This document shows positions 34,493-42,991 of a stretch of DNA of 64,000 nt, one piece after another. Origin of the DNA: Ignavibacteria bacterium (GTDB lineage Bacteria; Bacteroidota; Ignavibacteria; Kapaibacteriales; UBA4661); NCBI GenBank assembly GCA_014654705.1, contig JACVZY010000020.1, forward strand, positions 17,599-81,598, in the 5' to 3' direction. Positions within the stretch are counted from its first letter, which is position 1. Every line of letters starts with the position of its first letter. Under the pieces are notes generated by a model. The model had not been told where the DNA came from and made no database searches. It saw only the letters and a list, made by a program, of their open reading frames with translations. The position numbers and the translations under genes are program-made.

Positions 34493-35806
34493 TTACCGCT
34501 TCTGCTCCGAAAGCGGCTGGAAGGATTGATATTTCGCAAACTTTGCCAGATTGGGCTTATGTGCTCGCTTGCGCTCAGATTCGTATTTGTAGAGCAACTG
34601 TCCTAAATTGCCCAAAAATGGGAAACTCACGGTTTCGTACTCATATTTTTCGTCGTTAAAAATATCATCGTCATTGGCAAGAATGACCGCCGAGACAAAA
34701 AACTCAATGTTCTTCTTGAAATCCACCACGTAAGCATTCTCCAGCATATAGCCATAGGCATCGCCGACTTTGTTGAAGACGCGAATGTGTTTTGGCATTG
34801 GTTCTTTGGAATTACCAAACATTGCGAACTTCACGTAGCGGTCGTAGTATTCCGTCGTATCATATTTTGGGAAGCGGCTTTCGCGAGGAAACTTTGCCAT
34901 CGAACTGTACACAAGGTCGTAGTCCTCGGGCGTAAGCCCAAAGCGCTCATTTGCCGGAATCGCTTCAGGAAATAGCACTGCTCGCAAAATACGCTGCAAG
35001 GTCTCCAGCGAAATATAGTTCGACGGAGTAAAGTCTATCGGCTCCTTCACCAACGCACCGCGCCGAATCACGCCTGTGCCCTGCTTCAGTCCGTTCAGCG
35101 CAAAGTGATATTCCATGCTGGGTGAACTTGCTTTTTGCGAGTAAAGTACACGCTTACCGCTTGGGTCGTAGATAGCAAGCGGGTTCATGTAGCTGTCCTG
35201 CTCAGGCGTGGCGCCAATGCCAAGACGACGATTGATTTTGGCTTCGGTATAGCCTTTGCGGTGCAACGCAGCATTGAGCGTGTCGGGCGTGATGAACTCC
35301 AGCAAACGGTTATGCGCATCGTTATCGCTCACGAGAAAAATTTTCTTCACGTAATGCGCCACGCTTGCGTTGCCGTCGGCGGACGAGGAGTCATGCGTTA
35401 CAGCAGAAGATTGGTCGGAGCGCGTACTATCTATGCGCATCGGTAAATACTTGTTCCTGAAGCCCAGCCGATTCATTTTCTCTAATGCCAACAGCGCCGT
35501 TGGGAGCTTGGTGGTGCTTGCAGGATAGAAGTATTCGTGCGGGTCGAGATGGAATGAAAACGAGCGAAACGTCGGGCGATTCCGCTTGTCCCGCTCAATC
35601 TGCGTATAGAGAATTTGAAGGCGATTTTTTGCAAGATTACTCAGCACCGCACCAAATTTCTCCGGCTGCGTACGCATAAGGCTGTCAAGAAGGGTCGTAT
35701 CTTTCGGAATAGACTTCGTTATTGGTGGAGCGCTTTCCTGAGCAAACAAGGGACTTGCCGCACCCACACAATAAAGTGCAGCAAGAATACATACAAAAGT
35801 CTTCAT
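34493..35806 (-). CDS. Exported serine hydrolase (beta-lactamase-related)
   Basis: Periplasmic penicillin-recognising-fold hydrolase, 437 residues. The ATG at 35806 starts a signal peptide ending near LFAQ. The nucleophile motif S-x-x-K is STTK in YPASTTKLPTALL (Ser near residue 99), and SDND about 60 residues later fits the S-D-N motif of class A beta-lactamases. KVGDAYGYM may be the K-T/S-G-like strand. Family members include class A beta-lactamase-like and D-Ala-D-Ala carboxypeptidase-like enzymes. Antibiotic hydrolysis cannot be assumed. The C-terminal 40 residues are basic. Its upstream neighbour is serS. Confidence 0.82.
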   Translation of the reverse strand: MKTFVCILAALYCVGAASPLFAQESAPPITKSIPKDTTLLDSLMRTQPEKFGAVLSNLAKNRLQILYTQIERDKRNRPTFRSFSFHLDPHEYFYPASTTKLPTALLALEKMNRLGFRNKYLPMRIDSTRSDQSSAVTHDSSSADGNASVAHYVKKIFLVSDNDAHNRLLEFITPDTLNAALHRKGYTEAKINRRLGIGATPEQDSYMNPLAIYDPSGKRVLYSQKASSPSMEYHFALNGLKQGTGVIRRGALVKEPIDFTPSNYISLETLQRILRAVLFPEAIPANERFGLTPEDYDLVYSSMAKFPRESRFPKYDTTEYYDRYVKFAMFGNSKEPMPKHIRVFNKVGDAYGYMLENAYVVDFKKNIEFFVSAVILANDDDIFNDEKYEYETVSFPFLGNLGQLLYKYESERKRAHKPNLAKFAKYQSFQPLSEQKR

Positions 35807-35950
35807 GATGGTTGAAAGTCTTGATACAATCACGATTCACATTCAAATAATGCTGATTTTTGTGTTGAAGCCTCTACAGTGCCTGCTTCGGTAAGCCATT
35901 CGATTGTTACGCTCAACACTCAAAATCCAACACTTAAAACTGCCCCAATT

Positions 35951-37228
35951 CTACCCAATCCACTCAAAGCCACAATACGAGCGAAGCGGCTCGGGGATAT
36001 GAATGCGCCCATCTTCGGTTTGGTAGTGTTCCAAAAGCGCGACCATCAGGCGCGGCGTTGCCAAGCCGCTTCCATTCAGCGTATGGACGAACTCCGGTTT
36101 TGCACCATGTTCGGGGCGGAAGCGGATGTTTGCGCGACGTGCTTGGAAGTCCTCAAAATTGGAGCAGCTAGACACTTCGAGCCATTTTTGTTCCGCAGGC
36201 GACCACACTTCGAGGTCGTAGGTTTTTGCGCTGGAAAAGCCCGTGTCACCGTCGCAAAGCAGAATTGTTCTATACGGTATGCCCAACACTTCCAAGATGC
36301 CTTCTGCATCGCGGACAAGCGTTTCAAGTTCATTGTAGGAATCCTCAGGTCTGACGAATTTCACCATTTCAATTTTGTTGAACTGATGTAAGCGCAGGAA
36401 GCCGCGTGTGTCCTTGCCGTAGCTGCCCGCTTCACGACGAAAACACGCCGAGTAGGCACAATGCTTAATCGGTAGGTCTGTTCCCGTTAGAATATCGTCG
36501 CGGTAGATATTGGTGATTGGTACTTCTGCCGTTGGGATGAGATAGAGTTCATCGTCAGTGCAGGCATACATATCGTCGGCGAACTTGGGCAACTGCCCAG
36601 TGCCGCGCATCGATGTGGCATTGACAAGGAACGGCACAAATACTTCGGTGTAACCGTTTTCTTCAGTATGTCGGTCGAGCATAAAATTGAGCAATGCCCG
36701 TTCCAAACGTGCACCTTTGCCGATGTAAAGCGGAAAGCCGCTCCCGGAGATCTTTGCACCGCGCTCAAAATCAACGATTGCGAGGTCTTTGGCAAGCGTA
36801 GCATGGTCTTTGCGGAAACCGCGCTCTGCTTCGCAAGCATTTACGCCATCTTTGCGTCGTATTTCTACGTTGCCCGTAGCATCTTTGCCGTGCGGAACGC
36901 TTTCGTGCGAAACATTGGGGACATAAAGTGCAATATGTTCCATTTGCTCTTCCACGCCGCGTAATTCCTCGTCGAGTTGCTTGATGGTGTCCGAAACGGT
37001 CTTCATTTCAGCGATAAGCGCATCCGCATTTTCTTTTGCTTTTTTCAGACGAGCAATTTCGTCGGAAACGTTGTTGCGCGTTGCTTTCAGGTCTTGTGCT
37101 TCTTGTATGATGGCACGCCGACGCTCATCCATTTTGACAAAACCGTGAATGTCCGGCTGCGCGTGCTTGGCGTGGGAGTTCTGGATAACTCGCTCAGTAT
37201 TGTCGCGGATAAATTTTGTATCGAGCAT
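35951..37228 (-). CDS. serS: Seryl-tRNA synthetase
   Basis: Class II synthetase that charges tRNA-Ser and the selenocysteine tRNA, 425 residues. I chose the ATG at 37228 (MLDTKFIRDN), the family's usual N-terminus. Residues about 30-100 form the antiparallel coiled-coil arm that grips the tRNA variable arm. Motif 2 is YSACFRREAGSYGKDTRG and motif 3 is NGSGLATPRLMVALLE; VEVSSCSNFEDFQARR lies between. It follows dnaA on the same strand, separated by a hairpin. Confidence 0.97.
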   Translation of the reverse strand: MLDTKFIRDNTERVIQNSHAKHAQPDIHGFVKMDERRRAIIQEAQDLKATRNNVSDEIARLKKAKENADALIAEMKTVSDTIKQLDEELRGVEEQMEHIALYVPNVSHESVPHGKDATGNVEIRRKDGVNACEAERGFRKDHATLAKDLAIVDFERGAKISGSGFPLYIGKGARLERALLNFMLDRHTEENGYTEVFVPFLVNATSMRGTGQLPKFADDMYACTDDELYLIPTAEVPITNIYRDDILTGTDLPIKHCAYSACFRREAGSYGKDTRGFLRLHQFNKIEMVKFVRPEDSYNELETLVRDAEGILEVLGIPYRTILLCDGDTGFSSAKTYDLEVWSPAEQKWLEVSSCSNFEDFQARRANIRFRPEHGAKPEFVHTLNGSGLATPRLMVALLEHYQTEDGRIHIPEPLRSYCGFEWIG

Positions 37229-37324
37229 AATGCGAGGTAGAAATAATTCGAGTAGAAAATGACGAAATGACGGCGCTTTCAACGCCGACTATCAAAAAAC
37301 ATTTGGTAAAAATGGTACAAAACA

Positions 37325-37363
37325 ATGCCGCGAATTTGCAGAAATTTTGCGAATTCGCGGCAT
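37325..37363 (-). terminator. Terminator of dnaA
   Basis: A perfect 12-base inverted repeat, ATGCCGCGAATT / AATTCGCGGCAT, with a 15-base loop, 27 bases past the dnaA stop. On the minus strand TGTTTTGTACC follows, which is moderately T-rich. Confidence 0.7.
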
Positions 37364-37389
37364 AAAATCTCACATCCGATAGCGAGTCG

Positions 37390-38895
37390 TCAGGAACGGC
37401 GCTGCGCTCCGAGACGCTCTAAGATGGTACTCATTGCATTTTGCGCCCGCGAGTCGGTGTCCAGATAATTTTTGACCATCTGGCACGAGTGAATCACGGT
37501 TGTGTGGTCACGTCCGCCAAAGTGCGAGCCGATGCTTTTGAGCGAAAGCTGCGTGTGCTGCTTAATGATGTACATTGCCGTTTGGCGAGCAACGACCACC
37601 TCTTGCTTGCGGGTCTTGCCGGTAATCAGCGTAAGCGGAATGTCGTAATACTCCGACACCGCATTCAGCACCGCTTTCACCGTCATTTCCTTCGTTGGTT
37701 GTTCGCTTGCAATGCCCTTGACGACTTCACGGGCAAGGTCAATCGTTAGTTCGCGCCCGTCCAAGGACACTTTTGCCAGAAGGCTAATGAGGCAGCCTTC
37801 GAGTTCGCGGACACTGGAGGTGATATTGCGTGCTAAATACTCAATCACTTCGCCGGGTAGTTGTGTGCCTTCATCGGCGGCTTTGCGCTGCAAGATAGCC
37901 AAACGCATTTCATAATCGGGCGGCTGCACATCCGCCGTCAAGCCCCACTGGAAGCGGGAGATGAGGCGGTCGTCCACACCATGAATGTCCTTCGGCGGCT
38001 TATCGCTTGTCAGAATAATTTGCTTGCCGGACTGGTGAAGCGCATTAAACGTATGGAAGAAATTATCTTGTGTCTTTTCTTTACCGCTAAAAAATTGAAT
38101 GTCGTCCACCACCAAAATATCAATGCTGCGGTAAAAATTCGCAAACTCATTGATTTTACCATTTTGAATCGCGTTCACATATTCCATCGTGAAGCGCTCA
38201 CTATTGGTGTAGAACACGCGGATATTGCGGTGAAGCTGCTGTGCGCGATTGCCAATTGCCTGAACAAGGTGCGTTTTCCCCAAGCCCGTATTGCCATAGA
38301 TAACAAGCGGATTGTACTTGGTTTTGCCCGGATTCTCTGCAATGGCAATGGCGGCTGCGACAGCGAGTTGATTACTTTCGCCACGAATAAAATTCTCGAA
38401 CACATAGGATGGGTTCAAGTAAGTCGGAAAATTCTGCGGAACGGCTTGCTGCTGCACAAAGGGTAATCCTGCTTGTGCGCTCGAAGCAGACGGCGTGGCT
38501 TGCTGACGAAATGCGGGCAGTGTAATGGTGCGGTCTTCCAGCGTTGTATCTTGGGATTTGTCCACAATGACTTCGTATTGCAATTCTGCACCGGAGCCAA
38601 GTATCTGCGTCAGAACGGTACGCAAAAGCGCTCCGTAGTGCTCTTCTATCCATTCATAATAGAATTGGCTGGGAACCTGAATCAGAAGTGTGGAGCCATT
38701 CCACGACAAAGCACGAATATTCTCGAACCACGTACGGAAAACCTGCGGATTAATGTTGTCCCGGATAATATCAAGGCATTTCGCCCAAAGCGTTACCGCT
38801 TGTGCAGGTTCCGCGTTGGCGTAATGAGAGCTAGCGGCGGCGTACTGCGCGGTTAATTCATTTTGCGCAAAAAGTGTCGTAGCATCTTGGGGCAT
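37390..38895 (-). CDS. dnaA: Chromosomal replication initiator DnaA
   Basis: AAA+ protein that binds DnaA boxes and opens oriC, 501 residues. Domain I (about 28-110, WFENIRALSW, YYEWIEEHYG) precedes a Ser/Gln/Ala-rich linker. The AAA+ domain has Walker A in GNTGLGKTHLVQA, Walker B in ILVVDDIQFF and the sensor/arginine-finger region ISRFQWGLTADVQPPDYE. Domain IV has the DNA-binding signature GGRDHTTVIHSC. The first about 27 residues are an extra Ala/Gln-rich segment. dnaN is not adjacent. DnaA boxes lie about 310-350 bases upstream. Confidence 0.98.
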   Translation of the reverse strand: MPQDATTLFAQNELTAQYAAASSHYANAEPAQAVTLWAKCLDIIRDNINPQVFRTWFENIRALSWNGSTLLIQVPSQFYYEWIEEHYGALLRTVLTQILGSGAELQYEVIVDKSQDTTLEDRTITLPAFRQQATPSASSAQAGLPFVQQQAVPQNFPTYLNPSYVFENFIRGESNQLAVAAAIAIAENPGKTKYNPLVIYGNTGLGKTHLVQAIGNRAQQLHRNIRVFYTNSERFTMEYVNAIQNGKINEFANFYRSIDILVVDDIQFFSGKEKTQDNFFHTFNALHQSGKQIILTSDKPPKDIHGVDDRLISRFQWGLTADVQPPDYEMRLAILQRKAADEGTQLPGEVIEYLARNITSSVRELEGCLISLLAKVSLDGRELTIDLAREVVKGIASEQPTKEMTVKAVLNAVSEYYDIPLTLITGKTRKQEVVVARQTAMYIIKQHTQLSLKSIGSHFGGRDHTTVIHSCQMVKNYLDTDSRAQNAMSTILERLGAQRRS

Positions 38896-39289
38896 ACTGT
38901 TCCCTTGAGCCTAAAAAAATGTCCAAATTGTTGATTGCAGCATCGGTGTAGAAGTCAGGTACGCTTGTGCGTGAGAGGAGGCAAGCGCCTTCGGAACGAG
39001 TGTCGATTCTCGTGCTTTCGGGACAACTCTGAACTTCGTGTGTTAATGGGACTGCTAATTTTGCGAATTTTGCCCGTTGTGCCAAATAGATTTTTTTCGG
39101 ACGGCGCTAAATTTCTCTTGGTTTTATGCTTTGGTAATGTCAAAAGCAGACAGAGTACCAACTTGCTTGATGCCGCATAAAATGGACTTTTGAGAGGAAA
39201 AGTTTTCCACAGTTTTCCACAATCCGCAAAAATACTGTGGAAAAGAGAATAAAAAACTTGCACGCAAGATTCTATGCGCCATAGAACTC
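38896..39289. other. dnaA-upstream region, candidate oriC
   Basis: A gene-free 394-base region between dnaA and the cyclase gene. Its right part has three copies of the 9-mer TTTTCCACA, two direct (39203-39211, 39213-39221) and one inverted (39236-39244), one base away from the E. coli box TTATCCACA. AT-rich sequence flanks them on the right (39241-39260). No open frame has coding character. Origin function is inference from the boxes and from position next to dnaA. Confidence 0.55.
39203..39244. promoter_or_regulatory. Cluster of three DnaA boxes
   Basis: TTTTCCACA at 39203-39211 and 39213-39221 on plus, and at 39236-39244 on minus (TGTGGAAAA). The two direct copies are separated by one base. 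They could serve oriC, dnaA autoregulation, or both. Confidence 0.7.
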
Positions 39290-42200
39290 TTATTGCTTTT
39301 CCCCAATGATGAAATACGTCTTCATTATGCCCTTCCCTTTGACCTCAATAGCGCCGCGCTCCTCGAAATCAAACATATCTTTCAACAGGTTATACACTTC
39401 TTCCGAGCACTGTACTCTCCCAGATTCTCCGCTTGATTCCATGCGGCTGGCGATATTGACCGTATCGCCCCAGAGGTCGTAGGCAAATTTTCGCATCCCG
39501 ATAACGCCCGCCACGACTGCACCAGTGTGCATGCCGATACGCACGTTGATTTTTTCGTCCAGGTCTGCCGTGAGTTCTTGCAGCTCTCGAATGCCAGCCA
39601 GCGCCATACGTGCCACCTGCGCGGCATGGTCTTCCATCGGCTCTGGCAGACCGCCGACAAGCATATACGCATCGCCAATGGTCTTGATTTTTTCCAGATG
39701 ATGTGTTTCGGCAAGGTGGTCGAACGTCGTGAAAACCATACTAAGGTTTTCCACCAGATGCTCCGGTGGCACACGGGCAGACATATTGGTAAAACCCACA
39801 ATGTCAGCAAACATCACTGTTACGCTATCGAACTTGTCGGCAATAATCTTTTCTCCAGCCTTGAGGCGCTCTGCTATTTTCGGAGGCAGGATGTTCAGCA
39901 GCAAACGGTCAGACTTTCGGCTCTCTTCCTCAATTTGGAAGTTCTTTTCGTGCAACACCGTGTTGTTCATCTCAATTTCTCGCGCCTGCTCGTCCAAAAT
40001 CTTCACTTGACGCTGTATTTCAGCCGTGCGGTCATCCACGAGTTTTGCCAGTTCCCGCTCTCGCATTTTCGCTCTCCGCAAGCGCCACTGCACAAAGCCC
40101 AACATCATTGCCAGCATAGCGAGGATGCACAAAGCAATAAACCACCACGTCTGATAAAACTTCGGCAGAACTTCAAAACGCATCGCCACGCCGACATCGT
40201 TCCAAACGCCGTCGTTATTACAGGCTTGAACGCGGAAGGTGTAGAGATGCGGCGAAAGATTGGTATAATAAGCCTCGCGTCGCTTTCCCACTTCTATCCA
40301 GTCGTCATCGAAGCCTTCGAGCTTGTAGCGGAAATGTACCTTGTCAGGAAAAAGAAGACTCAGCGCTGTGTACCGAATCGTTATCCGTTCAGTGCCAGCG
40401 CGGAGTTTTAGCACATTATTGTCTTCCACATCACTTTCGATACCGCTAAGAACAACGTTGGGAAGCGATACCGATTTCTCATTTGCAAAGACCTCTTCGA
40501 TAAGAACAGGCGGCGGTGTGGTGTTACGTACAAGGGTTTGAGGGTTAAAGCGCACAATCCCTTTCATTGTGGGAAACCAAAGGTTGCCCTCATTGTCAAG
40601 ACAGGCGGCGGGCTGATTATTGCCATTGCACTCCGCGCTGCGCATACCGTCGCTTTTGCCGAATGACGTTACCTCCACTGTCGAGCGCTCGCCATCAAGG
40701 AAGGATGTGATTTGCTGCTTTGTAATGCGATAAATACCGGAGAGACCGCTCAACCAGTAGTTCCCTTGCTTGTCCTGAATCATCCAGCGCGTGGCTTCTT
40801 CGGGCAAACCGTTGATGGAGGAAAGAATTTTGAGAGTGCCGTTTTGTGTCGTACTCTTATCGGAGGCACTATCGCCATCATCGCGCCAGAGCGCAATCCC
40901 GAACTGCGTACCAATCCACATCATACCGGTATCGTCGGCGACTACATATAGTGCAGTGTTACTTGGTAGTCCTTGTTTTTGGCGGATTGCTGCAATAGCG
41001 CCGTTTTCCTCTACAATACTCACGCCGCCGTCGCGCGTCGCCAACCACAATCGTTTGCGTCGGTCTTGGGCAATGGCAAAAATATAATCGCTCGTCAGAC
41101 CGTTTTTTGTGGAAAGAACGCTCACAAGATGACCGCTATTCTTTGAGCCGTTTTGTTCAAAACGCTGCAAACCGCCTCCAAAACTGCCCGCCCATAGCTG
41201 TCCCTTGTGGTCTTCATACAGCGCACGAATAGTGTTTTGCGCAATACTTTCATTGCCTCTGAAACTCGTAAACACGCCATTTTCGTAGCGAATAAGCCCC
41301 AAGCCTGCCGTGCCGAACCAAATTCTACCTTTGCTATCTTCTGTGACGGAGCGAATAAATGCGCCTTGCGGAATACCGCCTTTGGTATTGGCGTAGTCAA
41401 AGTGCTGGACTGTGCTGCCAAGCATCATGGTAATTCCGGTATTGTAAAAACTCCCCATCCACACCCGCCCGGAACGGTCTTCGAGCACTGTCGAGAAAAT
41501 TTCATACGGAATACCTTCTTTTTTACCAAAGACCGTGAATTTAGGATCTTTGATGCGATCTATACCACTTCCGCCTGCGGCTATCCAAACACTGCCTTCG
41601 TAATCTTCGGTGAGTGCAAGAATGGTATTGCTCGACAGCCCGGCATTGCCGCTATTGATGCTCGTAATCACTCCATTGTAGTAACGGTTCAAGCCATTGC
41701 TTGTTCCTATCCAAAGCGCTCCGGCACGATTCACAAGCAGGCTAGAGACCGCTTCACTACTCAGTCCGTTAGCATTTTTGAGATGCTGTGTGAAGCCACC
41801 ACCCGACCAGCGTTGCAAGCCCCGGCTTGCCGTGCCTATCCACACGCCACCAGCGCTGTCTGCCGCCAGCGCTGTAATCACTTCGTCTGCCAAACCATCT
41901 TGTACGGTGATATGCCGCGTTTGAGAATTTTCTATGACGTACAAGCCGTCTTGCTGTGTACCAATCCAGATGCGATGTGCTTGGTCTTCCACAATCGCAG
42001 AAATTTCTATGGTCGGAATACTTCGTGCTAATTGTGGCGCAGAGACCGCACCATTGCTGGACTCGTGCAGTAAAACTGCTCCATTCCGTGTTCCAGCCCA
42101 CACCACGCCCCGCGAATCTTGATACACCGTCCGAATAAAATTGTGTGCCTCGCTTGTGTCGCTGATGTGCTGCGTAAATTTGCCCCGCCAGCGCCGGAAT

Positions 42201-42700
42201 AAGCCGTTTCCGCCCGTGCCTATCCACAATGCACCATCTCGTGCGGCATAGAGGGTCTTCATGTCGTTTCCACGCAAGCTGGGCGTGTTGTTTGTATCCA
42301 GCACCACAAACCGCGCTCCGTCAAAACGCAGCAGCCCCGTGGAAGTCGCTATCCAGATGTAACCATCTGTCGTTTGTGCAATACCGACGGGAGCTATGTC
42401 CTGCGGCAGTGTCGGAGAGCCGCTTTCGCTTGTCCATGAATCGTAGAGGTACTGCGAAGGAGATTTTGTCGGTGAGAGACTTGGCAAGAACTGAAGTGGG
42501 GTACTCTGGGGCGTTTTCTGATTCATTGGTTGTGCTGGCAGCCTTTGCAATGACAGTGCTGAAGTACCAACAACAAGGCTCAAAACAGCCAAAAACCAAA
42601 GACAACGGTGCGACTGGGAGTGTATATCAACAAGCCGCCAAGCACGGCGCTTGTGGCTTCGGGCGGACGATGAAATGAACGAAAAGAGGGGATGATTCAC
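39290..42700 (-). CDS. Propeller/Y_Y_Y receptor with adenylate cyclase domain
   Basis: Large membrane receptor, 1136 residues, beginning at GTG (42700) with no Shine-Dalgarno site, so the start is uncertain. An N-terminal signal anchor (about 32-55) precedes about 90-770 of reg_prop propeller repeats (many W-I-G-T motifs), a Y_Y_Y domain (about 785-850), one membrane helix (about 853-873) and a coiled coil. The class III cyclase domain begins near ILPPKIAERLKAG. It has the metal Asp in FADIVGFT (about 965), KTIGDAYM with Lys (about 1003-1005) and LWGDTVNIASRME with Asp (about 1079). Lys plus Asp at the purine positions point to ATP rather than GTP. It should make cAMP in response to an unknown envelope signal. 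Confidence 0.92.
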   Translation of the reverse strand: MNHPLFSFISSSARSHKRRAWRLVDIHSQSHRCLWFLAVLSLVVGTSALSLQRLPAQPMNQKTPQSTPLQFLPSLSPTKSPSQYLYDSWTSESGSPTLPQDIAPVGIAQTTDGYIWIATSTGLLRFDGARFVVLDTNNTPSLRGNDMKTLYAARDGALWIGTGGNGLFRRWRGKFTQHISDTSEAHNFIRTVYQDSRGVVWAGTRNGAVLLHESSNGAVSAPQLARSIPTIEISAIVEDQAHRIWIGTQQDGLYVIENSQTRHITVQDGLADEVITALAADSAGGVWIGTASRGLQRWSGGGFTQHLKNANGLSSEAVSSLLVNRAGALWIGTSNGLNRYYNGVITSINSGNAGLSSNTILALTEDYEGSVWIAAGGSGIDRIKDPKFTVFGKKEGIPYEIFSTVLEDRSGRVWMGSFYNTGITMMLGSTVQHFDYANTKGGIPQGAFIRSVTEDSKGRIWFGTAGLGLIRYENGVFTSFRGNESIAQNTIRALYEDHKGQLWAGSFGGGLQRFEQNGSKNSGHLVSVLSTKNGLTSDYIFAIAQDRRKRLWLATRDGGVSIVEENGAIAAIRQKQGLPSNTALYVVADDTGMMWIGTQFGIALWRDDGDSASDKSTTQNGTLKILSSINGLPEEATRWMIQDKQGNYWLSGLSGIYRITKQQITSFLDGERSTVEVTSFGKSDGMRSAECNGNNQPAACLDNEGNLWFPTMKGIVRFNPQTLVRNTTPPPVLIEEVFANEKSVSLPNVVLSGIESDVEDNNVLKLRAGTERITIRYTALSLLFPDKVHFRYKLEGFDDDWIEVGKRREAYYTNLSPHLYTFRVQACNNDGVWNDVGVAMRFEVLPKFYQTWWFIALCILAMLAMMLGFVQWRLRRAKMRERELAKLVDDRTAEIQRQVKILDEQAREIEMNNTVLHEKNFQIEEESRKSDRLLLNILPPKIAERLKAGEKIIADKFDSVTVMFADIVGFTNMSARVPPEHLVENLSMVFTTFDHLAETHHLEKIKTIGDAYMLVGGLPEPMEDHAAQVARMALAGIRELQELTADLDEKINVRIGMHTGAVVAGVIGMRKFAYDLWGDTVNIASRMESSGESGRVQCSEEVYNLLKDMFDFEERGAIEVKGKGIMKTYFIIGEKQ

Positions 42701-42841
42701 GCTTTTTATGCTGCTTGTGTTTGTAGGCTTGGGGCGATGCTCCGCAATTTAATCGCAATTCACTTGACAAGAAAGCATCACAAGGGAACATCGTTAGAAC
42801 GGTGTTTTGATGCAACGAAATGCAATGAAACGGATGAGCAC

Positions 42842-42874
42842 CGAAATTTACAACTTTGTTTTCTTTTTCACCAA
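42842..42874 (-). promoter_or_regulatory. Possible promoter of the propeller-cyclase gene
   Basis: The minus strand has TTG (42872-42874), 21 bases and TAAATTTCG (42842-42850), close to the Bacteroidota -33/-7 pair. It is about 140 bases before the GTG start, in the region shared with the divergent gene. Confidence 0.35.
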
Positions 42875-42991
42875 TGCTAAAATGCCCTTTCGACCGACTT
42901 TTGCAAGAAAATATGACAAACGTTTTTGCGGTTCGCAAAAATTGGCTATTTTTTGCCTTCACTTTTTTTTACCTCACATTATTCACGCATT

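Noticed and set aside
39527..40411. Plus-strand frame of 294 residues opposite the receptor cyclase
   Set aside because: Antisense shadow of the cyclase and Y_Y_Y part, with no coherent sequence pattern.
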